Assembly (NCBI GenBank): GCA_005880395.1
Contig: VBHQ01000010.1
Location: 1-32,116, forward strand
Direction of reading: 5' to 3'
DNA: 32,116 bases
DNA from: Chloroflexota bacterium
GTDB lineage: Bacteria; Chloroflexota; Dormibacteria; CF-121
How positions within the stretch are numbered: the first letter of the stretch is position 1; the number at the start of each line of letters is the position of its first letter. The notes beneath the pieces are model-generated. The model had not been told where the DNA came from and did not search any database. It was given only the letters and a program-made list of their open reading frames with translations. The translations under genes were made by a program, and so were the position numbers. This document shows, piece by piece, positions 23,473-31,078 of this stretch.

Positions 23473-25759
23473 CTACGTCAGACAGCAGCAGAAGGCCCAG
23501 GCGTTCCAGGCGCTCCATGTTGGAGACCCGTTCATCATCCCCAATCCCTGGGATGCCGGCTCCGCGCGCGTGCTCGAGGCGCTCGGATTCAGGGCGCTCG
23601 CGACCACGAGCTCGGGGTTCGCATTTACCCTGGGCCGGCTCGATGGCCGTGCCACGCTCGATGAAGTCGTCTCCCACGCCGCCGCGCTCAACCGGGTTAC
23701 CGAGCTTCCCGTGTCGGTCGACCTCGAGAATGGATATGGCCCGACCCCGGAGCATGCCGCCGCCGCGATCCGCGCAGTCGCAGCCGTCGGCGCGGTTGGC
23801 GGCTCGATCGAGGACTTCGATCCTTCAGGCGAGATTTACGCGATCCGCCGCGCGGCCGAACGTGTCCGTGCCGCCGCGACCGCTGCGCGCGAGCTCGGAT
23901 TTCCGTTTGTCCTAACCTCACGCGCCGAAAACCACATTAGAGGCAACCCGGATCTCGACGACACGATCAAGCGGCTGCAAGCTTACGAGGAGGCGGGCGC
24001 CGACGTGCTGTATGCGCCGGGCCTCAACAACCTCGACGAAGTCCGTGCCGTCTGTCGGGCGATCTCAAAACCGGTAAACGTGCTTGCCGTCCCGGGCCTA
24101 ACGATGACGGCAATCGCCGAGGCCGGCGCCCGGCGCGTTAGCGTCGGCGGCAGCCTTACGTGGGTAGCGGTCAGAGCGATGGTAGATGCGGTGGAGGCGA
24201 TGAGAGACTCGGGTGACTTCTCGGCCGTCGCAGCGCACGTCCCCCTTGGTAGGAGGGGAATCATGTATCGACCGAAGCGACACCAATTTGGGCTCGCGCT
24301 GTCAATCGCCGCAAGTGCGGCGTTGCTCGGGTCGGCGACAGGATTGGCATTCGGGGTCGTCTCTGTCAGTGACGCGTCCGCCGGCAAAAGCCTGTTTTCG
24401 ACGTGCCAGAACCTGGGGCCGACAGACGGAGGAACGAACTATCCGCAAACCGAGATCGAACCGCGGATCGCCGTTAGCCCGTTCAATCACGATCACATCA
24501 TTTCCGTCTATCAGCAGGATCGATGGTCGAACGGCGGCGCTCGTGGGCTGGTCGCGGCGATCTCGACCAACGGCGGCACGACCTGGAGGCAGACCGCTCC
24601 GGCATTCAGTCTGTGCTCGGGAAACAACGAATGGGATCGCGCCAGCGACCCCTGGATCAGTTTTGATCCGGCCGGCAACGCCTATTTCGTCGCACTGGTT
24701 TCGAGCGCCGATGAATCCCACAGCGGAATCCTGGTCAGCAAGCTGACCGAAAGTCAGCTGGCGAAAAACAAGTTCAACTGGAGCACCCCGTCAACGGTCA
24801 TCGACCAGTTTGCGAACAATATCGGGCTTGGCTTCAACGACAAGGAGTCGATTACCGCCGATCCGACCCGTCCCGGATACGTCTACGCGGTTTGGGACCG
24901 TAGTAATTTGCCGGGCGAGGACCGCATCAATGCGCATAGCTTCCATGCGTTCTCGTATCGGCAGGAGACCGTCTTCTCTCGTAGCACCGACTACGGCAGC
25001 ACCTGGTCGGCACCACAGGCGGAGTTTTTCAGCAACCAGGTTACGATCGGGAATCAGATCGTCGTCGAACCGGACGGAACGCTGGCGGATTTCTTTTGGG
25101 CCGGCAAAGGTTCCGGCATCCAGCCCAATGAGAACTCCAGCCATCAGGCTGTCATGTATTCGAACGATGCCGGTCTGCGCTGGACGCCGCCATCGATCGT
25201 GACGGCTGCCTACCCATTGGACGTGATGGATCCGAACAACGGCGACTTGGTGCGCGCTGGCACCAATATTCCGGATGCCTCCGTCGATCCGAACACCGGC
25301 ACGATGTATGTTGTCTGGGGCGATGGACGCTTCTCAAACTTCAGCCACGACGACATCGCCCTGGCGAAGTCGACAGACGGTGGCAAGACGTGGTCCACAC
25401 CTGCAAAGGTCAACCAGACCAGTAACGGCGCGGCGGCCTTCACAGCCAGCGTGCACGTGGCTTCAGATGGATCGGTGGCTGTGGCCTATTACGACTTTCG
25501 CAACTATGACCAGGACACGGATGGAGTTGAGACCGACTACTTCCTGGCCCGATCGACCGATGGTGCCGTCAGCTGGAGCGAATCACGGGTCACGTTGACC
25601 TCCTTCAACATTCAGCTGGCCCCAAAAACGATCAGCGGAAATGATTTCTTGGGCGACTACGCCGGCATCAGTAGCGCCGGCTCGACCTACTTCACAACGT
25701 TTGTAGGGACAGGAAGTTCAGCAGACCCGACGGACGACTACGTAGCGCGGGCAAGTTAG
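23462..25759 (+). CDS. PEP mutase/isocitrate lyase-family enzyme, frame fused to a BNR-repeat exported protein
   Basis: The open frame has 765 residues, of which about 1-262 are a PEP mutase/isocitrate lyase-type barrel: VGDPFIIPNPWDAGSARVLEALGF, ATTSSGFAFTLGRLDG, LPVSVDLENGYG (metal-binding acidic loop), GGSIEDF, LTSRAENHI and YAPGLNN. Members cleave or form C-C or C-P bonds on oxaloacetate- or PEP-like substrates; the substrate here is unknown. From residue 268 the frame continues into what looks like a separate secreted protein with its own ribosome site and signal peptide. A TAG at 24250, one base out of frame, lies just before that ribosome site, and a run of five C at 24241-24245 precedes it. 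One more C would end the enzyme there, so the fusion may be a frameshift artefact. The start overlaps the preceding hydrolase gene by 11 bases. Confidence 0.8.
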   Translation: MTIDYVRQQQKAQAFQALHVGDPFIIPNPWDAGSARVLEALGFRALATTSSGFAFTLGRLDGRATLDEVVSHAAALNRVTELPVSVDLENGYGPTPEHAAAAIRAVAAVGAVGGSIEDFDPSGEIYAIRRAAERVRAAATAARELGFPFVLTSRAENHIRGNPDLDDTIKRLQAYEEAGADVLYAPGLNNLDEVRAVCRAISKPVNVLAVPGLTMTAIAEAGARRVSVGGSLTWVAVRAMVDAVEAMRDSGDFSAVAAHVPLGRRGIMYRPKRHQFGLALSIAASAALLGSATGLAFGVVSVSDASAGKSLFSTCQNLGPTDGGTNYPQTEIEPRIAVSPFNHDHIISVYQQDRWSNGGARGLVAAISTNGGTTWRQTAPAFSLCSGNNEWDRASDPWISFDPAGNAYFVALVSSADESHSGILVSKLTESQLAKNKFNWSTPSTVIDQFANNIGLGFNDKESITADPTRPGYVYAVWDRSNLPGEDRINAHSFHAFSYRQETVFSRSTDYGSTWSAPQAEFFSNQVTIGNQIVVEPDGTLADFFWAGKGSGIQPNENSSHQAVMYSNDAGLRWTPPSIVTAAYPLDVMDPNNGDLVRAGTNIPDASVDPNTGTMYVVWGDGRFSNFSHDDIALAKSTDGGKTWSTPAKVNQTSNGAAAFTASVHVASDGSVAVAYYDFRNYDQDTDGVETDYFLARSTDGAVSWSESRVTLTSFNIQLAPKTISGNDFLGDYAGISSAGSTYFTTFVGTGSSADPTDDYVARAS
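24263..25759 (+). CDS. Exported BNR/Asp-box repeat (sialidase-like) protein, probable separate start
   Basis: From the ATG at 24263, preceded by AGGAGGGG, the product has 498 residues and a signal peptide (YRPKRHQFGLALSIAASAALLGSATGLA). It carries about five Asp-box-like motifs of the S-x-D-x-G-x-x-W type: STNGGTTW, STDYGSTW, SNDAGLRW, STDGGKTW and STDGAVSW, plus repeated strands such as AGNAYFVAL and SVAVAYYDF. This indicates a beta-propeller like sialidases or other BNR proteins. No sialidase Arg-triad can be assigned with confidence, so the activity is unknown. The signal peptide would be buried if translated only as part of the long fusion, so independent initiation is likely. It ends 16 bases before a strong hairpin. 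Confidence 0.6.
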   Translation: MYRPKRHQFGLALSIAASAALLGSATGLAFGVVSVSDASAGKSLFSTCQNLGPTDGGTNYPQTEIEPRIAVSPFNHDHIISVYQQDRWSNGGARGLVAAISTNGGTTWRQTAPAFSLCSGNNEWDRASDPWISFDPAGNAYFVALVSSADESHSGILVSKLTESQLAKNKFNWSTPSTVIDQFANNIGLGFNDKESITADPTRPGYVYAVWDRSNLPGEDRINAHSFHAFSYRQETVFSRSTDYGSTWSAPQAEFFSNQVTIGNQIVVEPDGTLADFFWAGKGSGIQPNENSSHQAVMYSNDAGLRWTPPSIVTAAYPLDVMDPNNGDLVRAGTNIPDASVDPNTGTMYVVWGDGRFSNFSHDDIALAKSTDGGKTWSTPAKVNQTSNGAAAFTASVHVASDGSVAVAYYDFRNYDQDTDGVETDYFLARSTDGAVSWSESRVTLTSFNIQLAPKTISGNDFLGDYAGISSAGSTYFTTFVGTGSSADPTDDYVARAS

Positions 25760-25775
25760 CCAAACGAACTGGTCG

Positions 25776-25802
25776 GCAGGGCGGGATTTTGTCCCGCCCT
25801 GC
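25776..25802. terminator. Strong hairpin between convergent genes
   Basis: GCAGGGCGGGA pairs perfectly with TCCCGCCCTGC around a 5-base loop (TTTTG). It is the only stem-loop between the two convergent exported-protein genes and probably serves both. No T tract follows on the plus strand, so intrinsic termination is likely but not certain. Confidence 0.65.
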
Positions 25803-25812
25803 GTGACTGAGA

Positions 25813-28104
25813 TCAACGGAAGTTGAAGCAGCAAATACCATCCACCTGGAGGGGCAGCTCGTCGGCCTCCGCCTGAGGATTGGTGACCGCCGCCTGCTGG
25901 CGCGCGGCTCCGAAGGCGTATGAGCCGACTTCCTCGAGGAGGCTCGATGTGGTCGGCGCACCGACGTCGGCCCCGGCGACCTTGATCGTGACCGTGCATG
26001 GATTGTTCGACGATGGCGTGGCAGGGCAGTTGACCGTCCCGGTCTCGTTGTTACCGCCGGTCGCGGGCGCCTCCGGATAGACGATCACATGCGGGTTGCA
26101 CGCCGAAACCGAGCAGAGGTCGATGCTTTGGGCGCGTCCCGCGAAGAACTGATACTTCCCCGCGGCAGCGAGCGCGGGAGTCGTCTCCATCATCGCGTAA
26201 TAGATGATGTTGCCCATTTGCCAACGGGTCACGTACTGAAGGAACTGCGCACCGATGACGTTGGTGCTGGCCAACGCCACGCCCGTGGCGCTGACGTCGG
26301 CGACCTTCATCGTGACCGTTAGCGTGCCGTTCTTCGACAGACTGAGCCCATTGGCGGTGAAGTCGAATCCGGGCACCGGAGCGCCTCCGATGACCGGGTA
26401 CCGGCCGTCGCCACTGGCATCCTTCATGCCGGAGGTGGGTGCGCTCGTCGGTTCGTTGCTCAGGCCGGTGACCGACGTGCCAAAGAGCCCGGGCCCGCCG
26501 TTCTGCTGCGCAATCGTTACCACCGGCGCGCCCGGATGGTCCACCAGCCCGCTCGTAGGCGTGAACGCGGGCTGGATCAACCCGTTCGAGGTGTCGTCAT
26601 ATTCGACCTGCGCGGCGCCGCTGTGATCGACGGTCACGGTGAAGAAGTCAGCCAGATTGCGGTCGCCCTTCTGCGTAATGCAGCCAGTGCCGGCCAGGCA
26701 GATGCTGTTGTAGTGCATCGGATGTGGGGACACTTTGACCATGGTCATCGTGGGTGCCGCCAGGGTCACGCCTCCCGCCGCGTCGACCGGCCAAACAACC
26801 TGGGACATGTACACGTTCCAGGCCTGGCCACCATTGGTGCTCGGGTCGATGAAGGCATCGGTGCCATACCAGACGGAATCGGAGCGGCCCGCCGCTCCCG
26901 CCACCACCCAGGGAAAGACGTTCACGTTCGACGGCGCCAGGCTCACCTGCACCGGCGTCGCCCACTGCGTCCAGTTGGTGGCGGCGCTGGCGACAGTGGT
27001 GAACACCTGGTAAGTGCTGGTCGTGCCGCTCACCGATCCAACCACGGCATACGTGACATGAAGGTTGCGGCCGGTGTCCATGGACGCTACGGGGAAGAGA
27101 TTGTCGGGATCGCCGGCGAGGCCGCCGGCGATCGTGATCAAGCCCGTTCCGACCGGACAAGTGACGGGGACGCCGCCGATCGTGATGGACGCGGGATCGT
27201 CGAGGAAGCAGAGATTGCCGCTTGCGTCCACCGGCGTGCCGATGTTGAGACAGAGGCCGTTGCCGCTTGCGCACCCCGACGCTTCGAACACTTTGCCGGT
27301 CAGCTGATCGACGGCCGGGTAGCCATCCGAACCGAAGTTGCCATTGTCGCTATTGGCCGGCGCGTAGTTCAGGCCGTCGGTGCTCTTTACCCAGTACGCG
27401 GGGTTGGCCTGCGTCGTTTGCAGGTTGTTGTACTCCATGTAGGTGAGCGGCGCCAGCGAGCGGTCCGGCGCCGTGCTGGTCACGCCTGTCAGCTGCGGGT
27501 CGAAGCCGACGAGCCACTGCCGATCCGACCCGTCTGGACGGCTCGCCGGGCTGACTGTCGGGGAATTGCAGCCGTAGGCGTTCTGCAGCGCGGTCGCGCC
27601 ATGGTCGTTCGTGGTTGCCACGCGGTCGCAGGCCAGCGCCCACAGGTCGGCGAAGTAATCCTTTCCGTTGTGGTCCACATGCTGGTCGGTATCGCCCCCA
27701 CCAGGGGGATTCGGGCTCCCGACAACCGCAGTCGGCGGCAGGCATTCGGTCGCCACCTCGCCTGACTGCGGCGCGCACTGCCCGACCAGCCGGAATGTCT
27801 CGCCCCCATCGGCGGACGCGTCCCAGATACTCCGCTGCGTTCCGGTGCCCCAGGGGCCGCTGGCGTACACCGTGCCGTCCGCCGCCGGACTGTGAACGAT
27901 GGTGGGCTCACCGACCGTGTGATTCGGGTCCATGACCATCGGGGTCGCGAACGTGATCGCGCTCGACCCCTTGGCAGCTGCCCCGGTGGGGGAACCAACC
28001 CCGACCACCGCGGCGGCAGCCAGCGCAAGCGCTCCGAGCGCTGCGATTCCACGCTTGCCATGAACCCCACCCGAGCTACTCGCCGCGCCGCTCCTTCTGA
28101 CCAT
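25813..28104 (-). CDS. Large exported protein with BNR-like segments, function unknown
   Basis: This protein of about 763 residues has a signal peptide (basic start, HGKRGIAALGALALAAAAVVGVGSPTGAAA). The mature part is beta-rich and poor in lysine, with an Asp-box-like SADGGETFRL near residue 97 and repeated strand patterns (SDSVWYGTDAF, NLHVTYAVVG), suggesting a propeller-type exoprotein. A later region (about 560-650) has Ig-like pattern NGTLTVTMKVADVSATGVAL. The C-terminus carries a vicinal cysteine pair (DGICCFNFR). No catalytic motif or anchor is recognised. ATG 28104 is chosen because AGGAG lies 7 bases upstream; GTG 28110 is too close to it. It faces the other exported protein gene across the hairpin. 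Confidence 0.8.
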   Translation of the reverse strand: MVRRSGAASSSGGVHGKRGIAALGALALAAAAVVGVGSPTGAAAKGSSAITFATPMVMDPNHTVGEPTIVHSPAADGTVYASGPWGTGTQRSIWDASADGGETFRLVGQCAPQSGEVATECLPPTAVVGSPNPPGGGDTDQHVDHNGKDYFADLWALACDRVATTNDHGATALQNAYGCNSPTVSPASRPDGSDRQWLVGFDPQLTGVTSTAPDRSLAPLTYMEYNNLQTTQANPAYWVKSTDGLNYAPANSDNGNFGSDGYPAVDQLTGKVFEASGCASGNGLCLNIGTPVDASGNLCFLDDPASITIGGVPVTCPVGTGLITIAGGLAGDPDNLFPVASMDTGRNLHVTYAVVGSVSGTTSTYQVFTTVASAATNWTQWATPVQVSLAPSNVNVFPWVVAGAAGRSDSVWYGTDAFIDPSTNGGQAWNVYMSQVVWPVDAAGGVTLAAPTMTMVKVSPHPMHYNSICLAGTGCITQKGDRNLADFFTVTVDHSGAAQVEYDDTSNGLIQPAFTPTSGLVDHPGAPVVTIAQQNGGPGLFGTSVTGLSNEPTSAPTSGMKDASGDGRYPVIGGAPVPGFDFTANGLSLSKNGTLTVTMKVADVSATGVALASTNVIGAQFLQYVTRWQMGNIIYYAMMETTPALAAAGKYQFFAGRAQSIDLCSVSACNPHVIVYPEAPATGGNNETGTVNCPATPSSNNPCTVTIKVAGADVGAPTTSSLLEEVGSYAFGAARQQAAVTNPQAEADELPLQVDGICCFNFR

Positions 28105-28252
28105 CTGCACTCTCCTCGCCCTGTGCTTGATTTATGCCGAAGGTATATCGAAAAGTGATCCCCAGTACCAGTCAAAGAAGCATACTCTGGCTGTGCCGCT
28201 AAGCGCTACCGGCTAGGCCCTGTTTGGCCTCTGCGCCGGTGGCCGATTCATA

Positions 28253-28687
28253 ATGGCTGGCATGGCCAGCGATGACCTGGTGGTGAACCGTGTTCACTCA
28301 GCGAGTACGGCCACGCCGGGCCGCTCCATCAATGAGATTCGCAACCACCAGCTCGTCATTGACGAGCCGACCCACCTTGGCGGTCCGGGCGTAGAGATCA
28401 CGCCGGCCGACGCCTTCGTGTCCGGGGTGGCAGCGTGCGGTGTTCTTCTGGTTCAGGGCCGTGCCCGGGAGACCGGCATCCAGCTCGACAAGATCGAGGT
28501 GGACCTGGAAGCCGTTCGGCATCGAAGCGATACGTCGGTGTTCCAGCGCATCGCGATGCGTTTTCGGCTCGCCGGCCCAAGTCAGCAGGAGGGCCAGGCA
28601 CTGGTCGAGCACTACCAGACTCATTGACCGCTCTACAAAGCGGTCGCGGTCGCGACCACGACCACCGTAAGCGTGGAGGTCTCTTAG
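28253..28687 (+). CDS. OsmC-family protein with in-frame TGA at the second catalytic cysteine (candidate selenoprotein)
   Basis: Up to the TGA at 28625-28627 the frame gives 124 residues of an OsmC/Ohr-type protein, including the first catalytic cysteine C62 in SGVAACGVLLVQ. The TGA is codon 125, right after LVEHYQTH, where the family has its second catalytic cysteine (typically CPLY or CPVH). Beyond it the same frame reads PLYKAVAVATTTTVSVEVS and then TAG at 28685, matching the family C-terminus in sequence and length. OsmC-like proteins reduce peroxides or other electrophiles through the two thiols. Either TGA encodes selenocysteine, or the gene has a nonsense mutation or a base error. The readthrough stop abuts the convergent antiporter gene. 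A CATAAT at 28249-28254 lies 7 bases before an in-frame ATG at 28262, which may be the true, leaderless start. Confidence 0.75.
28642..28663 (+). promoter_or_regulatory. Possible bacterial SECIS-like hairpin after the OsmC TGA
   Basis: GGTCG/CGACC, a C-A mismatch, then GGT/ACC enclose a CGCG loop. The loop begins 23 bases after the TGA and has G at its second position, within the known constraints for bacterial SECIS elements. A competing perfect 7-bp hairpin at 28626-28645 overlaps it, and GC-rich DNA forms such stems easily, so this is tentative. Confidence 0.25.
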
Positions 28688-29708
28688 CCGACCACTCGTT
28701 GGGGGAGCCGGACCAGGAAGGTCGACGCCGCGATCGTCAGCACGACGGCGGCCAGGATCGCCGAGTAAAGCTCGGCAGGGATCACCCCACGCGTGACGCC
28801 GATGGTGGCGAGCACGAAACTGAACTCCCCAATCTGGCCCAGTCCGATCGCAACCTGAAGCGGCCGGCCCGCAACCCTGCTGATCCTCGTCATCAAATAG
28901 ATTGGCGCGATCTTGGCCACGAGCAGCAACCCAAGCACCAGCAGCAGCCAAGCCCATCCACGGAGCACCGCGGCTGGATCGATCAAGGTCCCGATCGCAA
29001 CAAAGAACATCACCGCGAACACATCCCGAAATGGCAGGAGCCGCTCGCGAGCTTCGCTGGACTCGGGACTCTCGCTGATCGCCAGGCCTGACAGAAACGC
29101 AGCAAGTGCCAGCGGGATGCCGAAGAGCAAGCCGCCGATCCCAGCCAGGGCAAGGGCGCTGGCGACGGAAACAATCAAGAAGAGGTCGTGATCCGTTCGG
29201 AGCCGGCGCAGAAAGCCGGGCAAAATCCAGGTCGCCACGACCACGAGCAGTACGTAGAGCAGCGTCAGCTGCAGGGCATCCCAACCAGAACGTCCTTCCA
29301 GCCCGAGCGCGATCACGGCAATCAAGGCGATCGTCACCCCCACGATGTCCTGCAATACGCTCCACCCGAGCAGCACCTCATCGGTTGCCGGGTCCGTCGT
29401 GCGGCGGCGGCTTCGCGTGATGTTGACGACCACGAGAGCGCGAAAAGCCGACCCCGATTTCGCCCGAGCTTCAGCGGGTCAAGCTCAATGCCGACTTCGA
29501 AGAGCAGGAGAATCACGCCCAGGTCGGCGAACAACTGAAGCTGTTGACGGTCGGCGACATAACCGGGAGTGAAGGGGGAGACGATCAAGCCCGTGGCGAG
29601 GTAGCCGATCACCGCCGGAAGGCCGGCACGACGGGCCAGCCAGCCGAGAACCGCGGCCAGCAGGAGGACGAACCCGATTTCGAAAATCGCACGCGCGGTC
29701 GTATCCAT
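28684..29708 (-). pseudogene. Cation:proton antiporter (CPA2/KefB-like), broken by deletion and frameshift
   Basis: The 5' part (29708 to about 29440) encodes the first helices: FEIGFVLLLAAVLGWLARRAGLPAVIGYLATGLIVSPF, then LFADLGVILLLFEVGIELDPLKLGR. The 3' part (about 29433 to 28684), in a different frame, resumes at VVVNITRSRRRTTDPATDEVLLGWSVLQDIVGVTIAL and runs to the end of the membrane domain. In intact homologues roughly 35-45 residues, about one helix and its loop, lie between LGR and the VVV strand; here only about 8 remain. A small deletion of a length not divisible by three therefore removed a helix and broke the frame. The product would not be functional unless the join is an assembly error. 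No TrkA-type regulatory domain follows. Confidence 0.75.
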
Positions 29709-29783
29709 GGACTTTTGGGATGCGGGTTCAACTGTAGCGGCAGGCCGCCGCAGGATTACGAGGCGCCTTACCGTTGGTTCATC

Positions 29784-30161
29784 ATGACCTTCCTCCGTGT
29801 CCTCCTGAGCGTCTTCTCGATCGTTAACGTCGTCTTCTGGGCCGTGCTGGCATGGTCATGGGCCGTCAAGCCGGCCTGGGCCGCAAAACTGCCACTCGGC
29901 TTGGGTACTGCTCCGCAAAGTCGGATGAGCGTGCCAGTCTGGGCTCGTCTCGCGGCGGCCGTTGCTGGTTTCTGGGCGGTTGCGGCCGTCCTGTACCTGA
30001 CGGTCTACGAGGCGAATCGGTTGGCGCTCGTGGCGCTGTTCGTGCTCGCGGTCATCTTCTTGATCCTTGGGATCGGGGCTGCGGCTCGGATCTACCAGGT
30101 CCTGCAGATGCCCAAGGCGACGGCGATGCACCTCCCACGCGGCCAGCAGCGGGCAAGCTAA
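29784..30161 (+). CDS. Small membrane protein with three hydrophobic segments
   Basis: This protein of about 125 residues has hydrophobic stretches at about 4-26, 53-75 and 80-103 and a short basic tail. No family is recognised. The ATG at 29784 is used because membrane coding starts right there. There is no Shine-Dalgarno, but TACCGT lies 9 bases upstream, a possible -10 for a near-leaderless transcript. The frame upstream is the shadow of the antiporter gene. Its last 110 bases overlap the convergent EamA gene. Confidence 0.6.
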   Translation: MTFLRVLLSVFSIVNVVFWAVLAWSWAVKPAWAAKLPLGLGTAPQSRMSVPVWARLAAAVAGFWAVAAVLYLTVYEANRLALVALFVLAVIFLILGIGAAARIYQVLQMPKATAMHLPRGQQRAS

Positions 30162-31008
30162 CTCGACCGGTCGCGAACAGCGATCCGAGCAGGATCAGCC
30201 CGAAGCCTACGACCGCGCCCACGGTGAACGGTTCGTGCAGCACGACAACGCCGAGTAGGAGCGCGACCGCCGGGTTGAAGTAGGTGATCACGGTGGCGCG
30301 AACCGGTCCAGCTTCCGCGATCAGCGCGAAAAACAGCAAAAAGGCGAGCGCGGTGCACACGACGCCGAGCGTGGCGACGGCGAGCAGCACCTGCACGGAT
30401 GGCAGCCGAGCCGGCAAATGCGGTAAGGCCAGCGGCGCGTAGGCGACCGCCGTCAGGACCAGCGACGCGGCAACCACCCCCATCGAAGGAAGCGACGGCA
30501 GGCGCCGAGAGACGATGATCGGGCCGGTCGCGTATCCAATGGCCACCAGGCCAACCTCCACGACTGCACCCAGGTCCCGAAAGGACACGTTGAGGCCGAC
30601 CAGCGCCGCAACCCCGACCAGGCCAAGCAGCAGACCGCCGATCCGTCGAACGTCGAGGCGATCGTCGCCGCGGGTCAGCCAGGTGATGACGGCACCGATC
30701 AAGGGCACGGCCGCGATCAGCAGGCCGGTCAGCGAGCTGGACAGGCGGCGCTCGGCGTCAGAGAGCAGGAACCACGGCAATGACACTTCGACCACGGTGT
30801 AGGCGAGGACCCAGGGCCATAGCCGGAACAATGGACGGAACCCGCCAGTCATCGCCGCGACCGGCAAGAGAATCAGCGCGCCAAGCGCGGTACGGAAGAA
30901 CACGAGTGTCACTGGCGTCAGCTCGCCGACCGCGACCTTGATCAATAAGTAGGGGATCCCCCAGATAATCGCCATGGCGGCGAAAAGGGCCCAGCCGCGA
31001 CGCGTCAT
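30052..31008 (-). CDS. EamA/DMT family transporter
   Basis: This 318-residue protein has ten hydrophobic segments forming two EamA repeats, the first from WALFAAMAIIWGIPYLLIKVAVGELTPVTLVFFRTALGALILLP and the second from LGAVVEVGLVAIGYATGPIIVSRRLPSLP. The second ends in VRATVITYFNPAVALLLGVVVLHEPFTVGAVVGFGLILLGSLFA, typical of metabolite exporters of this superfamily; the substrate is unknown. After the last helix a Pro/Ser/Arg-rich tail of about 40 residues has no family counterpart and runs through the convergent neighbour, suggesting loss of an earlier stop codon. The ATG at 31008 fits the family N-terminus. Confidence 0.92.
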   Translation of the reverse strand: MTRRGWALFAAMAIIWGIPYLLIKVAVGELTPVTLVFFRTALGALILLPVAAMTGGFRPLFRLWPWVLAYTVVEVSLPWFLLSDAERRLSSSLTGLLIAAVPLIGAVITWLTRGDDRLDVRRIGGLLLGLVGVAALVGLNVSFRDLGAVVEVGLVAIGYATGPIIVSRRLPSLPSMGVVAASLVLTAVAYAPLALPHLPARLPSVQVLLAVATLGVVCTALAFLLFFALIAEAGPVRATVITYFNPAVALLLGVVVLHEPFTVGAVVGFGLILLGSLFATGRVSLPAAGRVGGASPSPWASAGPGRSEPQPRSQGSRR

Positions 31009-31078
31009 CGGACCATTGTGTGGGTGCGCTTAGCCATCCCGCTGGCGGGAATCGGCCTTTTCATTCGTGAGCCGCTCG

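Noticed and set aside
25880-27765. Long plus-strand frames opposite the large exported protein
   Set aside because: Arg- and His-rich, no domains, no starts with ribosome sites; typical antisense shadows in high-GC DNA.
23462-28110. Two adjacent open frames both of exactly 765 codons
   Set aside because: The sequences are unrelated and the likely true starts differ (24263 and 28104), so the equal length is coincidence.
28626-28645. Perfect 7-bp hairpin at the OsmC TGA taken as the SECIS element
   Set aside because: Its loop starts only 6 bases after TGA and lacks an early G, outside known bacterial SECIS limits.
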